This document shows, piece by piece, positions 1 to 6,855 of a stretch of 18,662 bases of DNA. Source of the DNA: Candidatus Hydrogenedens sp. (GTDB lineage: Bacteria; Hydrogenedentota; Hydrogenedentia; Hydrogenedentales; Hydrogenedentaceae); contig JAIWNQ010000253.1 in NCBI GenBank assembly GCA_020216745.1, positions 1 to 18,662 on the forward strand. The letters are read 5' to 3'. Position 1 is the first letter of the stretch. Each line of letters begins with the position of its first letter. The translations under genes and the position numbers were made by a program. Below the pieces are notes generated by a model. It did no database searches. It was not told the origin of the DNA and saw nothing but the letters and a program-made list of their open reading frames with translations.

Positions 1-1538
1 GGTTCCCATAGAATATTTTCAAATGGAGTAGGTATTGGTAATTCTGTTTGTAATTCATCTGTATTATACTTACCAACCTGCAATTTCGGTAGTGGCTCCT
101 CTTTCGGCGGTACTTCTGTCCCTGAAATATTCTTAATCGCTTTTTGCTGTAAGGCTAATTTGTTTTTAGTATCTTTCGCTAACGTTGTCTGCTTAACATA
201 TATTTGCATCATGTTTTTGAACAAATTCCATTGTTCAGCATCTGCAAGCCAACCTTTTCCCTCTGGGTCAGTCCAAATAAGTCCTGTGTTATGAACAAGG
301 GCTATTCCTAAATTTCGTTTTTGAACTGCATAAATATTTTCACTTCGGACCCCCTTAATACGAGATATTTTTCTTGTGGCTATATCCATAGACACACCCG
401 TACGAGTATCATCAAGTAGTAATACCTCTTTCCCATGTAACAATAAGGTATTTATTGTTCCGCTGGGTCCACCAGATTCACCTATTCCACGATTTACATA
501 AGTCACTGGCAAAACAAAACTATCAAGATCACTCTCAACTAAATTTCCCAATGCAAACTGTCCAGATGCTGGCTCTGATGTTTCCATATTAAAACCATAG
601 GGTACACATATTTTTACTTTTAATTCTCCGAGAATTTGACGCAGTGTCATCGCACAAAAACCAATAGCATCCGCAAGACTTTCATTAAAAAATCTGCGAT
701 AACTTATAGTAACAGTATTTTCGTTATAGGATAGAAAATTGCTGTTTGTTTCAGTTGATTTATGAAGGTTCTCCAAAACCCACGTTGGTTCTACCGTGTC
801 TACTCCAAATACCGCTATTCTATCTTCAGAAGTTGTGTAACGGTTCTGTACCCATGTGCAAAAACTTTTTACGGCATACTCCGATTCATCAATACCTGGA
901 GCTATCCATAGACGGTCTTTTAAAAAGCCAAGTATAAACCCACCAATATGTTTTCCAACCTGTGAAGATTGTAGCCCATGAACTAAAAGGGCAAAACCTT
1001 CCTCTATAGATTTTTTCCATATCGGTGAATTAAAACATGCAAAAAGTTGTACTTCACCATTCACTACCATATTTACAGAGGACTTCCCTTGATACCACTC
1101 CTCTGGTGGATTTAAATCTAAATAAACCCAATACTTTGCATCTGGAGCTATTTCATTTACACATTGCAAAACACGAAATAACTCTGGCAAGTCATCAGAA
1201 CCTCGCCAAGGGAAAAGTGCATCGATTATCAGATTGGGGACACCTATATCCGTCGCATACTTAATTTCTTGCTGGGCAATGTCACTGCATGCGTCTCCAC
1301 CAACATAAAGATAAAATGGCACGTCTTCATCTGCTCCATTTTCTTTATCAGACGGTTTATCAATCTTTTGGGACGAAGGAGGTGACGGCTTGGCTATTAG
1401 ATTCTGGAGGGAGTATCTACCCACAATGGAACCTAACCACCACGAAAGGACAATAACAAGTAATATGATTAAAAAGAGGATAAAATTCCTCCAAAACAAA
1501 TTCGATAAAGAAGGAGGGATTTTCCATTTATTAGACAT
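1..1538 (-). CDS. Membrane-anchored GH42/beta-galactosidase-like protein, 3' end outside window
   Basis: The frame is open from an ATG at 1538-1536 to the left edge (512 codons), so the C-terminus is missing. Reverse-strand GGAAAGG lies just ahead of the ATG and supports this start. Residues 19-40 form one hydrophobic segment, followed by a Pro/Ser/Lys-rich linker to about residue 73, so the rest is probably held outside the membrane. Residues 75-440 resemble the GH42-like TIM-barrel proteins of Planctomycetes and Lentisphaerae: a sugar-hydrolase-like barrel start, the run GTINTLLLHGKEVLLLDDTRT (positions 360-380), and a later LIWTDPEGKGW segment typical of the domain after the barrel. The place where relatives usually carry an EW acid/base motif here reads DRLW (208-211), so activity is doubtful. 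The final 60 residues are Lys/Pro/Gln-rich linker. The gene starts 25 bp after the glycosyltransferase stop and is probably co-transcribed with it. The family is fairly clear; substrate and activity are not. Confidence 0.72.
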   Translation of the reverse strand, partial: MSNKWKIPPSLSNLFWRNFILFLIILLVIVLSWWLGSIVGRYSLQNLIAKPSPPSSQKIDKPSDKENGADEDVPFYLYVGGDACSDIAQQEIKYATDIGVPNLIIDALFPWRGSDDLPELFRVLQCVNEIAPDAKYWVYLDLNPPEEWYQGKSSVNMVVNGEVQLFACFNSPIWKKSIEEGFALLVHGLQSSQVGKHIGGFILGFLKDRLWIAPGIDESEYAVKSFCTWVQNRYTTSEDRIAVFGVDTVEPTWVLENLHKSTETNSNFLSYNENTVTISYRRFFNESLADAIGFCAMTLRQILGELKVKICVPYGFNMETSEPASGQFALGNLVESDLDSFVLPVTYVNRGIGESGGPSGTINTLLLHGKEVLLLDDTRTGVSMDIATRKISRIKGVRSENIYAVQKRNLGIALVHNTGLIWTDPEGKGWLADAEQWNLFKNMMQIYVKQTTLAKDTKNKLALQQKAIKNISGTEVPPKEEPLPKLQVGKYNTDELQTELPIPTPFENILWE

Positions 1539-1563
1539 TATAAACCTTTCCTTCAAAACAAAA

Positions 1564-2895
1564 TTAAGTATTGAATTCAAACCATGCTCCTATATCATAA
1601 GGAGCGATGGAGTGTTGTTCCACTTCAAATATTTTATTCGCTTCAAATATAACCTTGCCTGCAGGCAAATCAAGTATATACTTTTTAAATTGTGTAGTTT
1701 GTATATGTTCAATAACATTATCATTAAACCTTACTATTATATCAATATTGCCCATTGATGGCGATGGATTACCACAGGAAAAAGATAGCATACCCCCTTT
1801 ATGATAAATCGTTGCAAATTTGCTCATGGCTTGAAGTTCCCTACCACAGACCCTTTTAGGTTTATACCAACCTTCTACAGGCAACTCAATTTCTGGACAG
1901 AACAAAGGTTGTTTTCTAATTAATTTCCAAAATAAATCCTGTTGACGCCTTTGAAATATATGTTGATTTTCACGCCTCCATCTTTTCGCTTTGTAATAAT
2001 ATTTAATGGCTTCCTGCCATGCTTTCATATGCTTTATAATCCGCCAAAACTCCGATTTCCTTATAGAATTTCCAATTGCTTTCAGTTCCCCAACACCTAC
2101 CCAAAAAATAATTTCGGGTAAGCAACTTCTTGGAAACATTCGCTCCATAAGGTAAAATCGATTCCGTGTATTTAAAAAATATTTTTGCCGAATCTTATCA
2201 GGAGAACCTTCCCATGTTGCACTGAACTTATGGTGAATTACTGCATTCGGACATGTTAATATTCGGGAACCTACGCTCCATATCCGCAGACACAAATCTA
2301 AGTCATCGAGGTAAATAGAATACTCTTCTGGTAAAAAGCCTGTCTTAAGTAATACCTCTGTTCTTAACCACATAGCACCACCACAGATACCAACAACCTC
2401 CGTTATTTCGTCCCAACGTGGACTATCCACACGTCCTAAACCACGATCCCATGCGGAACCTATGATAGAACATTCTAATCCTATTGAATTTAATAACCAT
2501 GGCTGATTATACAAAAGCATTTTAGGAGCCACCCCCCCAACATCAGGAGTGGCTTCAGCCATATCAAGCAAGTTTTCAATACAATTACGCTCAACCTTTA
2601 CATCGTTATTCAAAAGGAAAATATATTTTGCCCCTTTCTCAATGGACTTCTTAATCCCATAATTATTTCCGCCTGACCATCCATAATTTTTATCCAAGCA
2701 TTCCACAACGACACGTGGGTCGTGACAAAATCGATCCCGCACATAAGTAACTGATTCATCTGTGCTGGCATTATCTAAAAGAACAAACTCCACATCTTCA
2801 CGTTGACACCCCTCCACAAGAGATGAAAAACATTCCTCCAAATGTTCCATTCCATTCCAGTTCAACACTAAAATGCGTACTAAAGGGTTATCCAT
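1564..2895 (-). CDS. Family 2 glycosyltransferase with C-terminal beta-sandwich
   Basis: A 443-residue GT-A protein of the rhamnosyltransferase-like (WbbL-type) GT2 group, expected to move a sugar from a nucleotide donor to a surface glycan. Visible motifs: NWNG near residue 12, LLDNASTD (39-46), GGNNYG (75-80), the DxD-like metal site LLNNDVKVE with Asp98, CGGAMWLR (171-178), and an acidic pair YLDDLDLCLR (Asp197/198) where many relatives have ED. His221/His222 follow. About 115 C-terminal residues lie beyond the usual catalytic domain. They start with GWYKPKRV and have alternating hydrophobic strands with an LDLPAG turn, which looks like a carbohydrate-associated beta-sandwich (inference). 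No transmembrane helix is evident, so it probably acts on the cytoplasmic face. Shine-Dalgarno pairing ahead of the ATG is poor; an ATG further upstream meets an in-frame stop at once. It lies between the ceramidase-like gene (95 bp) and the GH42-like gene (25 bp), all on one strand. Confidence 0.88.
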   Translation of the reverse strand: MDNPLVRILVLNWNGMEHLEECFSSLVEGCQREDVEFVLLDNASTDESVTYVRDRFCHDPRVVVECLDKNYGWSGGNNYGIKKSIEKGAKYIFLLNNDVKVERNCIENLLDMAEATPDVGGVAPKMLLYNQPWLLNSIGLECSIIGSAWDRGLGRVDSPRWDEITEVVGICGGAMWLRTEVLLKTGFLPEEYSIYLDDLDLCLRIWSVGSRILTCPNAVIHHKFSATWEGSPDKIRQKYFLNTRNRFYLMERMFPRSCLPEIIFWVGVGELKAIGNSIRKSEFWRIIKHMKAWQEAIKYYYKAKRWRRENQHIFQRRQQDLFWKLIRKQPLFCPEIELPVEGWYKPKRVCGRELQAMSKFATIYHKGGMLSFSCGNPSPSMGNIDIIVRFNDNVIEHIQTTQFKKYILDLPAGKVIFEANKIFEVEQHSIAPYDIGAWFEFNT

Positions 2896-2990
2896 ATTGT
2901 AGATGTTTATTATAAAGAGACATTGCCTCTATAAAAATTTTCACTGTTTATTCTTGACCATTTTAATATTAGACGTCATATTTGTTTTAT

Positions 2991-4358
2991 TTATAATAAT
3001 ACTTCTTTTATTGCAGATTTTAATTTTGTTTCAGAAGCAGGGACAACGTGAGAAGCATACGGCTCGTATCCACCTTCCTTGAAAGACCTTTCTGTACAAA
3101 TATATGCTGGAGCACAATCCCCATAACCTGCCACAAAAACATGCCTATGCGGGGCACATTGCTGAGCATATAATTGAAATTCAACCATAGGTTCACCTGG
3201 TAAACTTAAAATAGATACGTTACCAAAATGTAGCCCTGCAATGGGGATAGGCTGTCCTGTGCGATTTTGCCATGCCAATTCCATAGCTGAGTCAATGCGA
3301 ACATGATGTTTTTGATTCGTATCATTCATTATCTTCTCTAAATTCTCTTTACTATGATGTTTATCATTAGCAGGTTCAAAATAAACTGAGGTCACTTTAA
3401 ATTGCGGTTCGGTAATAATATCCTTTTGTGAAGACTGCACTGATTTCTGCATTCCTTCCAACATCCGCTGATATAACTGCTGACGTGCCTCAGGAGAACC
3501 ATCATTATATTTGCCCCCAGCGATATCTCCACCACAACCAGTAAAATAGATATGCGGAACACCTTCTTCTTTTTCCATTTCCTCCCGTGCCATTCCTGGG
3601 AAATCATAACTGGCACGTGGATCCCAGTAGAAACTCTGCGGATGCGTAGCATAATAATGCAACCTTACAATAGGTCTCCCTGCCTTTGAGACAAAACTCA
3701 AAGTACGCACGTATGGGTCAATTAATCCTTCCTCCGCCTCAATCAGTTTCGGATCCTTGCAAGAACTGGAACGTGTGGCTATTGTACCATCTGGCATAAC
3801 TACACGGCGGTTAGACGCTACCCTCTCAACCTTTGCTTTACCAATTTCTATTGAGGTACATGGCATTAATTGGGGTAAAGCACTTTCAATGGACTGGACA
3901 ATCCTTCGATAAATTTCATCAAATACCTCATTTTTAGGACAGGGAGGTGGATTCTGAATTGTTCCAATAATATCAAATGCATCCGCATCACACATCGGGG
4001 CAGTGTGCTGATGAACCGTGTGAACAAAAACAGCATTGGGCTCAGTTTTAACAGCAGTCGCAATCATTTCACAGAGTTGATAATATGAACGATTGGCAAT
4101 TTCACACCAGTCAATTGCACATAAGACATATCGCTGTTTATCTGTCTCAATAATTAGTCCCTTAGCAAGCAAAGGATGCTCAATGGTATCCAAAGGCTTG
4201 TAACTCGGGTACCATGGCGTACCTAAAGGTGGAGTTGCATCACACTTGAACGATGCAACTCGCAAATAAACATCAGCCGATACTTGCCTCGCCAATGACC
4301 AAGAAAATAAAGAAAGCACACCCGCAGATTGAATCCGCAAAAAGTCTCTACGTTTCAT
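2991..4358 (-). CDS. Tat-exported neutral/alkaline ceramidase-like hydrolase
   Basis: A 455-residue protein matching the N-terminal domain of neutral/alkaline non-lysosomal ceramidases, zinc amidases that cleave the N-acyl bond of ceramide. The N-terminus KRRDFLRI followed by a short hydrophobic stretch ending near ARQVSA (about residue 28) is a good twin-arginine signal. Family landmarks: CDATPPLGTPWY (39-50), AIDWCEI (81-87), the metal-site-like VHTVHQHTAP (His113, His116, His118), ATHPQ with His239, and FTGCGGDIAGGKYNDG (272-287). True ceramidases are usually well over 600 residues with a C-terminal Ig-like domain that is absent here. Such short relatives are common in Planctomycetes and Lentisphaerae and have no firm substrate. 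AGGAGGT sits 4 nt before the ATG. This is probably the first gene of a minus-strand operon with the glycosyltransferase and GH42-like genes. The family is well supported; the ceramide substrate is only a family-based guess. Confidence 0.87.
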   Translation of the reverse strand: MKRRDFLRIQSAGVLSLFSWSLARQVSADVYLRVASFKCDATPPLGTPWYPSYKPLDTIEHPLLAKGLIIETDKQRYVLCAIDWCEIANRSYYQLCEMIATAVKTEPNAVFVHTVHQHTAPMCDADAFDIIGTIQNPPPCPKNEVFDEIYRRIVQSIESALPQLMPCTSIEIGKAKVERVASNRRVVMPDGTIATRSSSCKDPKLIEAEEGLIDPYVRTLSFVSKAGRPIVRLHYYATHPQSFYWDPRASYDFPGMAREEMEKEEGVPHIYFTGCGGDIAGGKYNDGSPEARQQLYQRMLEGMQKSVQSSQKDIITEPQFKVTSVYFEPANDKHHSKENLEKIMNDTNQKHHVRIDSAMELAWQNRTGQPIPIAGLHFGNVSILSLPGEPMVEFQLYAQQCAPHRHVFVAGYGDCAPAYICTERSFKEGGYEPYASHVVPASETKLKSAIKEVLL

Positions 4359-4401
4359 TATTACCTCCTAATATTATCATACTTACAATTTAGTAACAAT
4401 T

Positions 4402-4431
4402 AGTATACCTATTTTTGTTTGAAGGTGCCAA
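4402..4431 (-). promoter_or_regulatory. Candidate sigma70-type promoter for the minus-strand operon
   Basis: On the minus strand TTGGCA (4431-4426) and TATACT (4407-4402) are separated by 18 bp. Each differs from consensus at one base. Transcription would begin near 4395, leaving a leader of roughly 37 nt with AGGAGGT before the ATG at 4358. This is a pattern match only. Confidence 0.5.
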
Positions 4432-4571
4432 TATCTTGAAGAACATTTTCAAATCAAAATAATTACGCATTTTTAGGGAAGAACACAAAAGACTTACAAT
4501 TTATTATTGTTGGGCTCAAAGAAGAACATATAGAAATTTTATTTGAATATTATGGCGTGTGTTCTGTATGG

Positions 4572-4577
4572 TATGAT
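4572..4577 (+). promoter_or_regulatory. Candidate extended -10 element ahead of lemA
   Basis: TGG-TATGAT (TG at 4569-4570, hexamer 4572-4577) resembles an extended -10 promoter about 57 nt before the chosen lemA start. The nearest -35-like hexamer, TTGAAT at 4543-4548, is 23 bp away, which is too far for a standard promoter. The extended -10 would have to act alone or the match is chance. The remainder of the 276-bp divergent gap (4359-4634) holds the opposite-strand promoter and an unassigned open frame (4440-4584). Confidence 0.35.
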
Positions 4578-4634
4578 AATACAAATTAATAGCCTGAGAA
4601 TAAATCTGGGCTATTGAAACAGGAGAATATGATT

Positions 4635-5195
4635 ATGACAACAGGGATTTTGGTTGGTATTCTGGTAATCATTGTGCTTTCCATTCTGTTTATCATCAGT
4701 GCGTATAATCGGCTCGTTCGTTTGCTAAATGAGGTAAAGAATGCATGGTCTCAAATTGATGTGCAACTGAAACGGCGTCATGATTTAATTCCGAATCTGG
4801 TAGAGACGGTAAAGGGTTATATGCAACATGAGCGTGCAACATTGGAAAATATTACGCAGGCACGTAATTTAGCGATGCGTCCTGGTTCTGTCGGTGAGCG
4901 TGCTCAAGCGGAACAGCAACTTACACAGGCATTGCACAATTTTTTCGTTGTTGTAGAAAATTATCCCGACCTAAAAGCGAATCAGAATTTCTTAGCATTG
5001 CAGGAGGAACTAACATCGACAGAAAACCGTATTTCTTTTGCACGGCAGGCGTATAACGACGCGGTGATGGCATTTAATAATGCAATTCAAATGTTCCCAA
5101 CAAATATTATTGGGGCAATATTCGGATTTAAGGAACAAACCTTCTTTGAAGTTCAAGATTCAGCAGAACGGGCGGTCCCTAAAGTATCATTCTAA
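4635..5195 (+). CDS. lemA: LemA family membrane protein
   Basis: A LemA family protein: one N-terminal transmembrane helix (about residues 2-24) and a soluble helical-bundle domain outside or facing the periplasm. The family core is unmistakable: YNRLVRLLNEVKNAW, then QIDVQLKRRHDLIPNLVETV, then YPDLKANQNF and ENRISFARQAYNDAV, ending in VPKVSF. Length (186 residues) is normal. The molecular role of LemA is not settled; it is very often encoded beside an HtpX-type protease, as here, and is thought to act with membrane protein quality control or signalling. Start choice: AGGAG at 4621-4625 is 9 nt before the ATG at 4635 but only 3 nt before the ATG at 4629, so 4635 is preferred. A TTG at 4614 lies upstream of that site and is unlikely. 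The htpX-type gene begins 32 bp after the stop, suggesting a two-gene operon. Confidence 0.93.
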   Translation: MTTGILVGILVIIVLSILFIISAYNRLVRLLNEVKNAWSQIDVQLKRRHDLIPNLVETVKGYMQHERATLENITQARNLAMRPGSVGERAQAEQQLTQALHNFFVVVENYPDLKANQNFLALQEELTSTENRISFARQAYNDAVMAFNNAIQMFPTNIIGAIFGFKEQTFFEVQDSAERAVPKVSF

Positions 5196-5227
5196 TCATC
5201 TACTATTGTAGGGTGTACAATCTACTT

Positions 5228-6694
5228 ATGTTTGAACTTGTCCGCCAAAATAAACGTCGTTCAATTATACTTGCAGGTGTAATGCTGTTGTTTATGTTGA
5301 TGATTGGTTATATTATCGGTGCTTTTTTGGCTTATGCTTATTATTTCGTTACGGAACCTTATGCCTTTTCAGACGAAAAATTGGCTCAATCCCCACATCA
5401 ACAATATCAACAACACTATAGAACTAATTATCCACAACATCCTTCATCAACACGAGAATCTCTTACCTATGAAGAGGTGCAATTCTTTACATGGTTATAC
5501 TGGGGACCACTCGGTGCAATAGTTGCATTTGTTGCATGGTTTATCCAGATGATTTTTGCCTTCTATTCGGGAGGGAATATGCTCCTATCCATCAGTAATG
5601 CCATAAAAATTGAAAAAGCTGACCATCCACAACTATTTAACATCGTAGAGGAAATGAAAATCGCTTCACGATTGCCTAAAATGCCAGAAATATATATTAT
5701 CGATGACCCAGCAATGAATGCCTTTGCCACAGGTAGGTCACCAGAACATTGTGCTGTCGCAGTAACACGAGGATTACTCAACCATATGAACCGCGACCAG
5801 ATACAAGGGGTCATTGCTCATGAAATCAGTCATATTGTTCATAGAGACACCTTATACATGACCATGCTCGCTGTCTCACTTGGGACAATAATTTTATTGG
5901 TCGTAGGACTGCGTGAAGCTGTCGGTGCTGGTATTCGTGGTTCTGCTCGTTATAGTAGCCGTAATAGAAAAGACGCAGGCGGAGTTATTTTGTTCCTGAT
6001 AGTGGTGTACATCTTCGCTCTGCTATTGTCTTTAATAGCCCCATTCTTAGCACAACTTATTTACTTTGCCTGTTCACGACAGAGGGAATACTTAGCTGAC
6101 GCAGGCTCCGTTGTTCTAACCCGAAACCCCGAAGGTTTAGCATCTGCATTAGAGGCAATTGCAAAAAAATATCAGCAAACTCCACCCATAAACATAAATC
6201 AACTAACAGCACCTATGTATATAATCAACCCATTAGAAGCAAATAAACTTGATGCCTCATCAATATTCAGCACTCACCCCCCTATCCTAAAACGCATCCA
6301 GATTCTACGAACCATTGCAAGAACCCCTACAGCCACCTACGAACAAGTATGGCAACAAATAGAAGGTAAAAAATGGAAGAAGAAATATACCATATCAACT
6401 AACGAACTTACTCCTACGATATATACTTCTGCGGGAGGCACTGTGCCTCCTCCTCTACCATTAGAACAACAAATGTTGAACCAAATAATCAAGCCCCCTT
6501 CTACTTCAGCAGAAACCACCCCACATCAAAATGTACGCAATGCTGGCGATGCCATTATGAAAGCACAAAAATTTAATTTCCTAAAATGCTCATGCGGAGT
6601 AATACTAAAAATCCCTCCCAATTACCAAGGTAAAATAATTTGTCCCCGTTGTAGAACAACCCACAATATCATAAAAAACCCTTTACATAAATAA
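5228..6694 (+). CDS. htpX: HtpX-type M48 membrane zinc protease with C-terminal zinc-ribbon tail
   Basis: An M48 family integral membrane metalloprotease, by analogy with HtpX a degrader of damaged or misfolded membrane proteins. Four hydrophobic segments are visible: near residues 14-40, 85-115, just after the catalytic motif, and just before the second motif. The zinc site is GVIAHEISHIVHRD (His198, Glu199, His202) with the third ligand Glu287 in REYLADA. At 488 residues it is much longer than typical HtpX (about 290). The extra length is a loop between the first two helices and, after about residue 385, a Pro/Thr-rich linker ending in a zinc-ribbon-like knuckle with Cys454, Cys456, Cys472 and Cys475 (CSCGVILKIPP, then ICPRC). 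The ATG at 5228 is chosen; a GTG at 5213 in the same frame is possible, and Shine-Dalgarno support is weak for both. It is probably co-transcribed with lemA. Confidence 0.9.
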   Translation: MFELVRQNKRRSIILAGVMLLFMLMIGYIIGAFLAYAYYFVTEPYAFSDEKLAQSPHQQYQQHYRTNYPQHPSSTRESLTYEEVQFFTWLYWGPLGAIVAFVAWFIQMIFAFYSGGNMLLSISNAIKIEKADHPQLFNIVEEMKIASRLPKMPEIYIIDDPAMNAFATGRSPEHCAVAVTRGLLNHMNRDQIQGVIAHEISHIVHRDTLYMTMLAVSLGTIILLVVGLREAVGAGIRGSARYSSRNRKDAGGVILFLIVVYIFALLLSLIAPFLAQLIYFACSRQREYLADAGSVVLTRNPEGLASALEAIAKKYQQTPPININQLTAPMYIINPLEANKLDASSIFSTHPPILKRIQILRTIARTPTATYEQVWQQIEGKKWKKKYTISTNELTPTIYTSAGGTVPPPLPLEQQMLNQIIKPPSTSAETTPHQNVRNAGDAIMKAQKFNFLKCSCGVILKIPPNYQGKIICPRCRTTHNIIKNPLHK

Positions 6695-6855
6695 AATCCC
6701 ATTAACAAATCATTAAAAAGGTTTCTATAGATCCACTTTTGCAAGATTTATTAAATATGCTAAATACAATAATGGCCCTATAAAAATTGATTCTAAAAAT
6801 TTTGGCATATATAATTATAGTATGTGTTAAATAAATAAATCTAAGGAGGTTAAAA
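6695..6855 (+). other. Intergenic region between htpX-type gene and giant surface protein
   Basis: 161 bp of very AT-rich sequence. I see no convincing hairpin terminator after the protease gene. The downstream half carries the promoter at 6787-6815, and AAGGAGGT at 6843-6850 lies 5 nt before the next ATG. The Shine-Dalgarno match is the strongest in the window. Confidence 0.6.
6787..6815 (+). promoter_or_regulatory. Sigma70-type promoter for the 1569-residue surface protein
   Basis: TTGATT (6787-6792) and a perfect TATAAT (6810-6815) are separated by exactly 17 bp, the best promoter match in the window. The predicted start near 6822 leaves a leader of about 34 nt that includes AAGGAGGT. With the strong ribosome site this suggests the surface protein is well expressed. 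A weaker alternative (TTGGCA at 6803 with TTAAAT at 6827) overlaps it. Confidence 0.6.

Noticed and set aside
1390..1758. 122-codon open frame on the plus strand
   Set aside because: It overlaps the 5' end of the GH42-like gene and the 3' end of the glycosyltransferase on the other strand, both well supported; its product looks like no known protein.
4614..4634. Upstream TTG and ATG starts for lemA
   Set aside because: The AGGAG at 4621-4625 lies after the TTG and only 3 nt before the ATG at 4629; the ATG at 4635 has proper spacing.
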